Below are positions 14,700 to 22,286 of a DNA stretch of 35,113 bases, piece after piece. This DNA is from Fibrobacterales bacterium Fibro_02. GTDB taxonomy: Bacteria > Fibrobacterota > Fibrobacteria > Fibrobacterales > Fibrobacteraceae. Location: assembly GCA_001603905.1 (NCBI GenBank), contig LVAE01000044.1, forward strand, positions 1 to 35,113, given 5' to 3'. Made by a program: the position numbers and the translations under genes. Each line of letters starts with the position of its first letter. Within the stretch, counting starts at the first letter, position 1. The notes below the pieces were generated by a model. That model was not told the DNA's origin, made no database searches, and saw only the letters and a program-made list of their open reading frames with translations.

Positions 14700-15390
14700 C
14701 GTTCGCATTTCGAAACTTTCTCTTGCGATTATCCTGGTCCTCTGTTTCGGAGCTCTCGGACTATTCGTGTCTTACTGGTTTTCGAGGCAGGCTGAAATCA
14801 GGGAACTCGCCGAACAGGAAACGCAGCTACGCGGCGAACTGGACCAGTTGAGTGTCTGGGGAAAATGGACCATCGACTACGTCAAAATCAACAAGGCGCT
14901 CGCTCACCTTTCCAAGAACCGACTGACCGAAGAACAGCGCGAGATGCTGACGGAGCAGATCTGGCAGATTTCACGATCCTACGCAACCGACCCGCTCCTG
15001 ATTCTCTCAGTTGTTGCCCAGGAAAGCCATGGGAACCCCAACGCCCGAGGGCGCATGCAGTCGGGAGCCTATTCAGGAGCTCTGGGGTTGATGCAGATCA
15101 AGCTTGAAACCGCCAAGAAAATGAGCGCCCATTTCGGACTTCAAATCGAAACCGAAGAAGACCTCCTCAAGCCCGAAATCAACGTGACCGTAGGCACGGC
15201 CTACCTGATCCGTCTCATTTCAAAATACGGCAACTGGAAGGACGCCCTAATTGCATACAACCTAGGACATTCCGCCGTTGACCGCATGCTGGAATCGGGC
15301 AAGCCTCTACCGACAAAATATTACGAGCACGTCATTTCCAAATACCGCAAACTGACCGGTATCGATTTTTTGGGGACGAGCAGCCCATAA
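14689..15390 (+). CDS. Membrane-anchored lytic transglycosylase (SLT/GH23)
   Basis: This is a peptidoglycan-cleaving enzyme of 233 residues. A TM anchor lies at about 10-30, followed by a short coiled segment (35-55) and the SLT domain (about 95-225). Conserved parts are VVAQESHGNP (catalytic Glu112), SGALGLMQIKLETAKKM, NVTVGTAYLIRLISKYGNWKDALIAYNLG and the C-terminal YYEHVISKYRKL, close to the MltC/Slt70 catalytic core. The start is GTG at 14689, inside the end of the upstream gene. It has no lipobox, so it should be an inner-membrane-tethered periplasmic enzyme. Confidence 0.92.
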   Translation: MKSNVRISKLSLAIILVLCFGALGLFVSYWFSRQAEIRELAEQETQLRGELDQLSVWGKWTIDYVKINKALAHLSKNRLTEEQREMLTEQIWQISRSYATDPLLILSVVAQESHGNPNARGRMQSGAYSGALGLMQIKLETAKKMSAHFGLQIETEEDLLKPEINVTVGTAYLIRLISKYGNWKDALIAYNLGHSAVDRMLESGKPLPTKYYEHVISKYRKLTGIDFLGTSSP

Positions 15391-15420
15391 CAAGCGACCA
15401 CCGGTATACAACATTCTCCG

Positions 15421-15428
15421 TATTTTGC
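15421..15428 (+). promoter_or_regulatory. Promoter-like element close to the TolC-like gene start
   Basis: TATTTTGC resembles the recurrent TAnnTTTG element. It ends 12 nt before the ATG at 15441. No Shine-Dalgarno sequence is visible between them, so the transcript could have a very short leader or none. This could give the downstream genes a second promoter inside the cluster. Confidence 0.3.
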
Positions 15429-15440
15429 TACATTTATGTT

Positions 15441-16802
15441 ATGTTCCGTATTGTGGCATTCCTGTTGATGGCGTCCATGGCGCTTGCCGGTGAAGTCCGG
15501 TACGACCTGACTCGCTTTGTCAACGAAGGCCTTGCCGCCAATCCGCAAATTCAGGAACTCAAGCACGGAGCCGAAGCCAAGAAAAATCAGCTCGGCAAGC
15601 TAAAGTCCGAAGCGATTCTCCCGACATTCTACGTCACGATGATGGTAGGCCCCGCTCCCGGCCTAAAAAACGAGCTTCAGGACGGAGACACCGTAGAAGT
15701 TTACGATTTCTCAAGAATGGGCCCCTTCTGGGGCGTCGAAGCCAAGTTTATCCAGCCCCTAAACCTGGGACAGTATCGCGCAGGCAAGATGGCGATCGAA
15801 GCGGATATTCAGCAAAAATCATTTGACATTGAAAACAACATCCACAAGAAGGATGTCGAGCTACAGACTTACTACTACAACTACCTTCTCGCCCGCGAAA
15901 TGATCCGCCTTGCAACGGACGCCCAAAAGAAAGTGGACGAAGCCTACGAAAAGTTGGAAGAAGCCCTAGACGATGACGACCCGAACGTATCGCAGATGGA
16001 CCTTCTGAACCTCAAGGCAAAAATGCATACCGTCAAGGAAGGAGTCACCGAAGCGAACCTAGGCATGAAACGCGTGATGCTAGCGATCCGTTTTTCATTG
16101 AACCTGCGTGAAGAGGACTCTTTTGCAACTGAAGATTCCGCCCTGACACCGCGATCGGAAGCACTTCCCACCCTCGAAGAAGTCCGAAACCTGACCGCCC
16201 AGCACCACCCGGAACTGAGGCAACTTTCAGCAGGGCTCCGTGCCCGTCGCCTGCAACTGGACCTCGCCGAAGCGAAACTCGCCCCCGAATTCTTTATCAT
16301 GGGCCAGGTACAATACGTCAAGAGTTGGGCAGGAAACCGTAGCGTCATGCAGAAGGACGCCTTCGCCGAAGATGCAGTCAACAAACTGGACGGGCTCATC
16401 GGACTTGGCGTGCGCTACAACCTGAATTTCTGGAAAAGCTGGGAAAACTACCGCTCCGCCCGCACCGACCTGCGCGGGCTCCAACTCAAGGAATCCTACG
16501 CCACGAACGGTCTTATGAGCCAGGCGGAAGAACAGTACTACCAGGTCGTTGCCGCCAAGGAAAAGATGGACGCCCTGAAAGAAAGCCTGCGCGCCTCGGA
16601 AGGAATCCTGAAGGGCGCCGCCATGAAATACGATTTGGACAAGTCGCAGACGAGCGGACTGGTCTCGGCCTACACCCAGAATGTTACGATGCAGAAAGAT
16701 TACTATTTTGCCGTATGCAAGTACAACGTGGAGTTTGCGCAACTGATTGCAAAAATGGGAATGTCGCTGAACGACTTCCACACGATTTATATGAATCAGT
16801 AA
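15441..16802 (+). CDS. TolC-family outer membrane protein
   Basis: The 453-residue protein has a signal peptide (MFRIVAFLLMASMALA, cleavage near 16) and the two-repeat, helix-rich layout of the OEP/TolC family: FVNEGLAANPQIQELKHGAEAKKNQLGKL near the N-terminus and a second repeat starting at LEEVRNLTAQHHPELRQLSAGLRARRLQL. No periplasmic adaptor or inner-membrane pump is adjacent, so this is not a complete efflux operon. The neighbouring MlaC-like gene (22-nt gap) suggests a link to envelope or lipid transport. No ribosome-binding site is visible before the ATG at 15441. An ATG at 15436 is out of frame. Confidence 0.85.
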   Translation: MFRIVAFLLMASMALAGEVRYDLTRFVNEGLAANPQIQELKHGAEAKKNQLGKLKSEAILPTFYVTMMVGPAPGLKNELQDGDTVEVYDFSRMGPFWGVEAKFIQPLNLGQYRAGKMAIEADIQQKSFDIENNIHKKDVELQTYYYNYLLAREMIRLATDAQKKVDEAYEKLEEALDDDDPNVSQMDLLNLKAKMHTVKEGVTEANLGMKRVMLAIRFSLNLREEDSFATEDSALTPRSEALPTLEEVRNLTAQHHPELRQLSAGLRARRLQLDLAEAKLAPEFFIMGQVQYVKSWAGNRSVMQKDAFAEDAVNKLDGLIGLGVRYNLNFWKSWENYRSARTDLRGLQLKESYATNGLMSQAEEQYYQVVAAKEKMDALKESLRASEGILKGAAMKYDLDKSQTSGLVSAYTQNVTMQKDYYFAVCKYNVEFAQLIAKMGMSLNDFHTIYMNQ

Positions 16803-16824
16803 GCAGAGTTTAATGGAGGTAAAC

Positions 16825-17403
16825 ATGTTCAAGAAGATTTTGGTTACGATTGCCTGTGTTTCGTTGATGGCCTTTGCCGCCGAAGACCCCGTAGCGGCAA
16901 TCCAGAAAAAAGACGCCGAGTTGCAGACCCTTTTGAAGAAGTCCAGCAGGAACTCCAAGGAAACCGAACGAGTGAAGAACCTTTTGAACGATTCGTTCGA
17001 CTTCGCCCTTCTAGCAAAGAAATCCCTTTCGGCAAACGACTGGAAGGCGCAGGACGCCGCATCCCAGGATAAGTTCGTGAACGAATTCCAGCGCATGGTC
17101 CGCAACTCCAGCGCAAAGCGCCTGGAACTGTACCGCGCTGATTCCACGATCTACGAACCCGCCAAGATGAAGGGTGACAGCGAAGCTCGCGTCGTCGCAC
17201 ACCTCTGGAACAAGGGAAAGGAATCCGTACTTGAATACAAGATGAGCCTGGTCGACGGCAAGTGGAAAGCCTGGGACCTCGTCATCGACGACCTTTCGAC
17301 CGCACGCAACTACAAGGAACAGTTCAGCCAGATTCTCAAGAACAAGAGCTTTGCCGAACTGATCGACATCATCAGCAAGAAGGCTGACGAAACGGAGAAG
17401 TAG
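16825..17403 (+). CDS. MlaC/Ttg2D-like periplasmic phospholipid-binding protein
   Basis: The 192-residue protein has a signal peptide (MFKKILVTIACVSLMAFA) and then the pattern of the Tol-Tol-Ttg2/MlaC family: a charged helical start, LLNDSFDFALLAKKSL, a helix with DKFVNEFQRMVRNSSAKRL, a strand region, and a late KWKAWDLVIDDLSTARNYKEQF, equivalent to the family's W-x-(V/I)-x-D-(V/I)-x-(V/I)-x-G-x-S-x-x-x-x-Y-R-x-Q-F. MlaC proteins carry phospholipid between the membranes. GGAGG lies 5 nt before the ATG at 16825; the in-frame ATG at 16813 overlaps that site and is unlikely. The MlaB/D/E/F partners are not here. The upstream STAS protein is not a normal MlaB. Confidence 0.8.
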   Translation: MFKKILVTIACVSLMAFAAEDPVAAIQKKDAELQTLLKKSSRNSKETERVKNLLNDSFDFALLAKKSLSANDWKAQDAASQDKFVNEFQRMVRNSSAKRLELYRADSTIYEPAKMKGDSEARVVAHLWNKGKESVLEYKMSLVDGKWKAWDLVIDDLSTARNYKEQFSQILKNKSFAELIDIISKKADETEK

Positions 17404-17407
17404 CTCC

Positions 17408-18286
17408 TTGATCTGGATTCTGGGCGTACTTTGTGCATTGGCGCTAGTCGCCCTATTTTTCCCGTTTGTCTTCTGGATCGATTTCGGAGCGGACTTTAAC
17501 GGGACCAGAGCCCGCGTTAGCCTGTACAAGAAGGTTCTTGGCTCTTTCCATAAAAATTTTCGCAAGGAAGCGAGCGACCGTTCTCGTGATGACACACGCA
17601 AAGATGTGCCGGAAAAACAATCTGCAACACAAGTAGACACGGACAAGGATTCCGTAGTTGAAGCGTCTACCGCCACGCCAGCTGCACCGGTAGAAAAAAA
17701 GGACACTCCCAAGCAGACTGAAGAAAAAACGGAAGGGCCGACAGAAACGAAAGCAACTGTCGAAACGGTTGCAGAAAAGGACGAGAAAGAATCGAAAGAG
17801 GCTGAACCGCAAGAAGCCGAGTCTAAAGAAAAGCGGGCCCTTACCGACAAGGAATTCTGGACGCTTCTCCTGACCCCCGAATTCGACTCCCGTGCCTGGT
17901 GGTCCGTACGCCACCTGACATCCGCCTTCCTCAAACTTTTCCGCGTCCGTTTTGTGAACTGTTTCGTCGAGGGATTCCGTATGGAATACCACCACATGGG
18001 TTATGCCGCCGCACTGAACGGGTTCCTCAAGAGCTACCCCTACATTGGCGACTGGGATTTTCGCATGGACTGGACTCGCGACCATGATTCACGCATCGAA
18101 GGACATGTCCGAATTTCGGTGAACCTGTGCCGCATTCTTGGCCTTTCGATAGCGACGCTCTTTTACGGAGGCATTGTCGCCTGGAGTTTCTGGCGACGCC
18201 GCACACACATACTCAAGACTGGGGAACTTCCCGAACTCGGATTCATCCGCAGCAAGATTGTTAAAATGATGATGGAGGATAACTGA
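17408..18286 (+). CDS. Two-TM protein of unknown function, weakly DUF2953-like
   Basis: The 292-residue protein has an N-terminal TM helix (about 1-25) and a Glu/Lys/Thr-rich disordered linker (about 55-145, with runs such as EKDEKESKEAEPQEAESKEK). A folded region follows, with a second hydrophobic helix at about 241-257 ending in WRRRTH. The C-terminal part has a GYAAALNGFLKSYPYIGDWDF segment followed by strand-like IEGHVRISVNL. This weakly recalls DUF2953 membrane proteins, and I am not sure of that. The start is TTG at 17408, 4 nt after the MlaC-like stop codon. The stop overlaps the next start by 1 nt. The low-complexity linker resembles a flexible spacer and not a catalytic domain. Confidence 0.7.
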   Translation: MIWILGVLCALALVALFFPFVFWIDFGADFNGTRARVSLYKKVLGSFHKNFRKEASDRSRDDTRKDVPEKQSATQVDTDKDSVVEASTATPAAPVEKKDTPKQTEEKTEGPTETKATVETVAEKDEKESKEAEPQEAESKEKRALTDKEFWTLLLTPEFDSRAWWSVRHLTSAFLKLFRVRFVNCFVEGFRMEYHHMGYAAALNGFLKSYPYIGDWDFRMDWTRDHDSRIEGHVRISVNLCRILGLSIATLFYGGIVAWSFWRRRTHILKTGELPELGFIRSKIVKMMMEDN

Positions 18287-18990
18287 TGCCCGCATTGACC
18301 CTAGATAGACTGCTTGCCTCCCTCGGTTTCGGCTCTCGCAAGGAATGCCGCGCGCTCGTCCGCATGGGCGTAGTCGAATTGAACGGCGCCGTCCAGGAAG
18401 ACCCCTTCGTGGAATTCAAGGAACGCCCCGAATCCATCACCGTGAACGGCGAAGAGATTCCGACCATCGAAAAGCTCTACATCATGATGGACAAGCCGCT
18501 GGACGTAGAATGCAGCCACAACGCCCGCGACCACCAGTCCGTGTTTGAACTCCTCCCCGACCGATTCTCCGCCATGGGCATCCAGACCGTGGGGCGCCTC
18601 GATGCGGATTCTTCGGGCCTACTGCTTTTCTCAAACCAGGGCGACTTTATCCACAAGGTGGAAAGTCCCAAGAAGGGATACCTCAAGCAGTACAGGGTAA
18701 CACTTGCGCGGGAGTTCACCGATAAACAGATGACCGAATTGCTGAACGGCGTAATGCTCAAGGACGAACGGCGTCCGGTACTTGCACGGGACATCGTGAT
18801 CGATGGGGATTCGGTACTGATTTCTATCGGCGAAGGACTGTATCACCAGGTGCGTCGCATGTTCGCCGCAGTTGGCAACCACGTGGAAACCCTGAAGCGC
18901 GAAGCCATCGGCCCGGTGGTGCTGGACCAGACGCTCGGCAAGGGCGGGTGGCGCTACCTGACCGAAGAAGAAGTCGCGGCACTTTCGTAA
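18286..18990 (+). CDS. RsuA/RluB-family rRNA pseudouridine synthase
   Basis: The 234-residue enzyme has an N-terminal S4 RNA-binding domain (about 5-55, LDRLLASLGFGSRKECRALVRMGVVELNG) and the pseudouridine synthase core with catalytic Asp106 in GRLDADSSGLLL. GEGLYHQVRRMFAAVGNHV near 178-196 is the usual family C-motif. It isomerises uridine in rRNA. Which site (RsuA, RluB, RluE or RluF type) cannot be told from sequence alone. GGAGG precedes the ATG. The start overlaps the previous stop codon (TGATG), so translation is coupled. It closes the plus-strand cluster. Confidence 0.92.
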   Translation: MPALTLDRLLASLGFGSRKECRALVRMGVVELNGAVQEDPFVEFKERPESITVNGEEIPTIEKLYIMMDKPLDVECSHNARDHQSVFELLPDRFSAMGIQTVGRLDADSSGLLLFSNQGDFIHKVESPKKGYLKQYRVTLAREFTDKQMTELLNGVMLKDERRPVLARDIVIDGDSVLISIGEGLYHQVRRMFAAVGNHVETLKREAIGPVVLDQTLGKGGWRYLTEEEVAALS

Positions 18991-19030
18991 AGTTTTCACC
19001 CCAGCAGATTCATTCCTCTTAAAAAGAGAA

Positions 19031-19064
19031 GCCCCGACTAAAAGTCGGGGCCTTAAATTCTCGG
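19031..19064. terminator. Stem-loop between convergent pseudouridine synthase and HU-like genes
   Basis: GCCCCGAC (19031-19038) and GTCGGGGC (19044-19051) form a perfect 8-bp stem with a TAAAA loop. On the minus strand it is followed by TTCTCTTTTT, which makes it a fair intrinsic terminator for the HU-like gene. On the plus strand the tail is only CCTTAAATTC, so termination of the long operon would be weaker. Confidence 0.65.
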
Positions 19065-19086
19065 CAATATTTTAGCAGGCTAGATT

Positions 19087-19476
19087 CTATTTCGATTCGG
19101 TATCGGTCGGGGATTCCTGTGACTGGACGGCAATCATCACGTCGCTACCTTCGGATTCCAGCTTGGCGTTCACGCCTTCGACAATCGCCTCGAGGGAATT
19201 GATTTTGTCCTTGATGTCGTTGCTAAACTTGAACGAAGGAACCATACGTTCTTCGATCAGGACCGTTTCACCCGTACGGGGGTTACGGGCCGGGCGAGCC
19301 TTGCGCGGTTTGCAGGCGAAGGTGCCAAAGCCACGGATCTCGATGGTGTTGCCCTCAATCAGCTTTTCGGCCAAAAGGTCGAGAAACTGCTCGATGACGG
19401 TCTTAATGTCGTTACGCACAAATCCAGTGGACTTGGCGATCTCTTGAATCAAAGCTTGTTTAGTTATATTTGCCAC
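19087..19476 (-). CDS. HU/IHF-family DNA-binding protein with acidic C-terminal extension
   Basis: The protein has 129 residues, against about 90 for a normal HU. It begins with the family helix pattern (TKQALIQEIAKSTGFVRNDIKTVIEQFLDLLAEKL), continues with EIRGFGTFACKPRKARPARNPRTGE (the DNA-binding arm at about 64-70 is intact) and ends the HU fold with VPSFKFSNDIKDKIN. Residues about 93-129 are an extra acidic/Ser-rich tail (ESEGSDVMIAVQSQESPTDT). The start codon is GTG at 19476. TATATTTA (19481-19488 on the minus strand) lies only 4 nt upstream and no separate ribosome-binding site fits, so a leaderless mRNA is possible. Confidence 0.93.
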   Translation of the reverse strand: MANITKQALIQEIAKSTGFVRNDIKTVIEQFLDLLAEKLIEGNTIEIRGFGTFACKPRKARPARNPRTGETVLIEERMVPSFKFSNDIKDKINSLEAIVEGVNAKLESEGSDVMIAVQSQESPTDTESK

Positions 19477-19581
19477 GCCCTAAATATAGGTTTATCAACG
19501 AGTTAGAGTACCAGTCCCGCTGAAATTAAATAATTTTTTCGGGTTCTTGTTGCGGAATTTTTGTGGATAGATGTGGTTAAA

Positions 19582-20679
19582 ATGTTGAAAAGTTTCAAGC
19601 TTCGAAATCTGGAAGTCTTTCCGAACACGATCCTCAGTCCCATGGACGGGGTGACGGACGCCCCTTTCCGCAGACTCTGCCGGGTCCTTTCCGGTAACCG
19701 AATGGGACTCCTGGTTTCCGAGTTTGTCCCGACCGACGGCGACGCCGTGTTCTGCCTTGACGGGCACAAGCAGTTGAAATTTTTCCCCGAAGAACGGCCC
19801 TTCGGCATCCAGATTTTCGGACGATTTCCCGACAGGATGGCCACCGCCGCAAAGAAAATCGCCGAAGCCCTCCATCCGGAATTCATCGAGGTGAATGCAG
19901 GTTGCCCCGCTCCCAAGGTCGCGGGCAAGGGTAGCGGTTCGGGACTGCTGCGCGACCTCCCCCGCCTGCAGGAGATCCTGCACGATGTCCGCGCGGCCCT
20001 CGATTCCTCAAGCGTAAACATTCCCCTGACCCTCAAGTGCCGTATCGGCTGGGACGACCAGAGCATCAATGTGATGGAAACACTGAAGATTGCTGAAGGC
20101 GAAGGCGTCGAAATGCTGACGGTGCATGGCCGAACCAGGCTACAAGGGTATAACGGACTCGCCAACTGGGACTGGATCGGCAAAGTTGCGGCCGCGGCCA
20201 AGATTCCCGTTATCGGGAATGGCGACGTGAACAGCGTCGCAAACGCCCGCGAGCGCCTTGAAACGTACGGAGTGTCGGGCGTTTCCATTGGCCGCGGCGC
20301 CATGCATAACCCGTGGATTTTCGGACAAATTGCCGACGCCTGGGAAGGAAAACCGCCCCGTCAAATGACAGCGACCGAGGCCCTCGACGTGTTCCCCCTC
20401 TACTACAAGTTCAAGCTGGAGGACGGCGCCACCGAAATGAGCGCGCTAGGCAGACTCAAGCAACTCGCCGCCCGCCTATGCAAGGGTTTCGACGACCCGA
20501 CTCTGACCGTGCGCCAGACGCTGCTCACCGCACAGACGGCGGACGAATTCTTCGACCGCCTGCAGTCGCTACGCGAAGGCATCGCCCGCGAAATGACGTT
20601 CTCCCCGGAAAACCTCGTCAATCTGAACGGCGCAAAAGAAACAGATCTCCGTTTCGGAGACCAGTTCGCAGGTCGATAA
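19582..20679 (+). CDS. dusB: tRNA-dihydrouridine synthase
   Basis: This FMN enzyme reduces uridine in tRNA D-loops. The 365-residue TIM-barrel sequence has TILSPMDGVTDAPFRRLCR at the N-terminus, VNAGCPAPKVAGKGSGSGLL with the catalytic Cys (about 108), LKCRIGWDD, VHGRTRLQGYNGLANWDWI, VIGNGDVNS and GVSIGRGAMHNPWIFGQI, then the helical C-terminal domain. I chose the ATG at 19582; a TTG at 19561 would add seven residues and also has no clear Shine-Dalgarno. The DusB subtype is the usual FCB assignment and is less sure than the family. The gene is divergent from the HU-like gene and followed by the structured repeat region. Confidence 0.93.
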   Translation: MLKSFKLRNLEVFPNTILSPMDGVTDAPFRRLCRVLSGNRMGLLVSEFVPTDGDAVFCLDGHKQLKFFPEERPFGIQIFGRFPDRMATAAKKIAEALHPEFIEVNAGCPAPKVAGKGSGSGLLRDLPRLQEILHDVRAALDSSSVNIPLTLKCRIGWDDQSINVMETLKIAEGEGVEMLTVHGRTRLQGYNGLANWDWIGKVAAAAKIPVIGNGDVNSVANARERLETYGVSGVSIGRGAMHNPWIFGQIADAWEGKPPRQMTATEALDVFPLYYKFKLEDGATEMSALGRLKQLAARLCKGFDDPTLTVRQTLLTAQTADEFFDRLQSLREGIAREMTFSPENLVNLNGAKETDLRFGDQFAGR

Positions 20680-20690
20680 ATCAAAATAAA

Positions 20691-20784
20691 CGGTCTTCCG
20701 TGAGCAACAAAGCCCTCGGGTGTTTACCGAGGGCGGTTGCGAGAGTGAGCTCGCTGGGGACGAATTCACTTATTTGAGAGCGAA
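20691..20784 (-). repeat. CGGTCTT-bounded repeat unit, 94 bp, with hairpin H3
   Basis: The unit begins with CGGTCTT (20691-20697). It carries GTGAGCAACAAA (20700-20711) and a perfect 8-bp stem (20712-20719 with 20727-20734; 7-nt loop GTGTTTA). A second half with GAGAGTGAGC and GGGGACGAATTCACTTATTTG follows. The next unit starts directly behind it. On the minus strand the stem is followed by TTTGTTGCTCAC. Confidence 0.75.
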
Positions 20785-20965
20785 CGGTCTTCCGTGAGCA
20801 ACGAAGCCCTCGGGTGTTTACCGAGGGCGGTTGACGCCTTGGGCGTCCGCGGCTACACTCGGTCATAAAATTATGCAAGCATAATTTTGCGACGCTCGTT
20901 TTGCACGCTATTGCGAGAGTGAGCGCCTCGGGGACGAATTCACTTATTTGGGCGCGAGCGGTCTT
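20785..20965 (-). repeat. CGGTCTT-bounded repeat unit interrupted by a 77-bp insert, with hairpin H4
   Basis: The unit runs from CGGTCTT at 20785 to the next CGGTCTT at 20959-20965, which touches the citrate synthase stop codon. The hairpin stem is at 20806-20813 and 20821-20828. The spacing between borders is 174 bp, exactly 80 bp more than the neighbouring unit. The extra sequence at 20834-20913 interrupts GGTTG|CGAGAG and leaves a duplicated TTG. Confidence 0.75.
20834..20910. mobile_element. 77-bp palindrome-rich insert (MITE/REP-like) within a repeat unit
   Basis: The uninterrupted neighbour reads GGCGGTTGCGAGAGTGAG. Here the same text is split after GGCGGTTG and resumes as TTGCGAGAGTGAG, so a 77-bp segment plus a 3-bp TTG copy has been gained. 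The insert contains GACGCC-TTG-GGCGTC (20833-20847) and the near-perfect palindrome AAAATTATGC-AA-GCATAATTTT (20867-20888). It has no coding capacity and no clear terminal inverted repeats. A precise deletion from the sister unit is the alternative reading. Confidence 0.5.
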
Positions 20966-22255
20966 TTATCTCTTGTCGCGGTCGACCCAGGGGCGGGCGG
21001 TGTGGCCCGTATAGATCTGGCGCGGACGGTTAATCTTCGAATTCGGATCGTCGTGCATTTCCTTCCAGTGGGCAATCCAGCCGGGCAAGCGGCCGATAGC
21101 GAACATCACGGTAAGCATGTTCGTCGGGATACCCATGGCGCGGTAGAGAATGCCCGAGTAGAAGTCCACGTTCGGGTAGAGCTTACGTTCAACGAAGTAG
21201 TCATCCTTGAGGGCGGCTTCTTCGAGCTTGAGCGCAATGTCCAGCAGCGGATCGTGGAAATGCTCGCGTTCGAACACCTGGTACATAAGCTTCTTGAGTA
21301 CCTTGGCGCGCGGGTCGTAGCTCTTGTAGACGCGGTGACCAAAACCGGAAAGACGGAACGGGTCGTTCTTGTCCTTGGCCTTGTCCATCACCTGTTCGAT
21401 TGTCATGCCACTCTGCTGGATGCGGAGGAGCGTTTCGAGCACGGCCTGGTTTGCACCGCCATGGAGCGGGCCCCACAGGGCGCAAATGCCTGCGCAAATA
21501 CTTGCGTACAAGTTAGCATGAGAGCTCCCCACCATACGCACCGTAGACGTAGAGCAGTTCTGCTCGTGGTCGGCGTGTACAATCAGAAGCGTGTTCAGCG
21601 CCTTTTCCATAATCGGATCGGGGTGGTAGGAACGAGCCTTGCTGCTGAACATCATGTTCAGGAAGTTGCTGCAGTAGCTGCGTTCCGCTTCGGGGTACAC
21701 GAACGGTTCACCGATGCTTGCCTTGTAAGAGAAGGCGGCAATCGTGCGGATCTTCGAAATCAGGCTTGCGGTCGTGAGGTCGAACACGTCGGCGATGTTT
21801 TCGTCGTCGTAGAAACGCGGCGTAAACAGGCCCACGGCGTTCACGATGGAGCTCAGAATACCCATCGGGTGGGCACTCGGCGGCATCTGCCTAAAGAAGT
21901 GCAGAAGGTTTTCGTGGAGGAGTGAATTCTCGGTCAACAACGTGCGGAAACGCGCCAGCTGCTGCTGAGTCGGCAGTTCTCCGTAAATCAGAAGCCAAGC
22001 GGTTTCGGGGAAGGTTGCCTTTTCGGCCAGGTCTTCGATACTGTAGCCGCGGTAACGCAGGATTCCGTGTTCGCCGTCCACGTAAGTGATGGCGCTTCGG
22101 GTGCTACCGGTGTTCAGGTAGCCGTAATCCAAGGTCACCAGGCCGGTTTCCTTGCGGAGTTTGCAGATGTCGAGACCGTGTTCGTTTTCAGCACCTTCAA
22201 CAACAGGGAGCTCGATGCTCTTTCCGTTGTAACTTAAAATGGCGTTGTCGGACAT
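20966..22255 (-). CDS. gltA: Citrate synthase
   Basis: The enzyme condenses oxaloacetate and acetyl-CoA to citrate at the entry of the TCA cycle. The 429-residue length and motifs fit the hexameric type-II form: LDYGYLNTGSTRSAITYVDGE at the N-terminus, HADHEQNCSTSTVR, GPLHGGANQAVLE and FGHRVYKSYDPRA (substrate His residues), PNVDFYSG (catalytic Asp) and a C-terminal RPRQIYTG. I chose the ATG at 22255, which has GGAGG just upstream; the 10 extra upstream codons of the frame span that site. It lies 31 bp after the aminotransferase gene on the same strand, so both probably share a transcript linked by oxaloacetate. The repeat array begins right at its stop codon. Confidence 0.98.
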   Translation of the reverse strand: MSDNAILSYNGKSIELPVVEGAENEHGLDICKLRKETGLVTLDYGYLNTGSTRSAITYVDGEHGILRYRGYSIEDLAEKATFPETAWLLIYGELPTQQQLARFRTLLTENSLLHENLLHFFRQMPPSAHPMGILSSIVNAVGLFTPRFYDDENIADVFDLTTASLISKIRTIAAFSYKASIGEPFVYPEAERSYCSNFLNMMFSSKARSYHPDPIMEKALNTLLIVHADHEQNCSTSTVRMVGSSHANLYASICAGICALWGPLHGGANQAVLETLLRIQQSGMTIEQVMDKAKDKNDPFRLSGFGHRVYKSYDPRAKVLKKLMYQVFEREHFHDPLLDIALKLEEAALKDDYFVERKLYPNVDFYSGILYRAMGIPTNMLTVMFAIGRLPGWIAHWKEMHDDPNSKINRPRQIYTGHTARPWVDRDKR

Positions 22256-22286
22256 TATTCCTCCAGGAGGTACGGGTTCCCGCACC

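Noticed and set aside
15441..17403. A full efflux pump or Mla transport operon
   Set aside because: Only a TolC-like and an MlaC-like gene are present. No adaptor, pump, MlaD, MlaE or MlaF gene is in the window.
20691..20965. Possible CRISPR array
   Set aside because: There are only two repeat units of about 94 bp, with no short spacers and no cas genes nearby.
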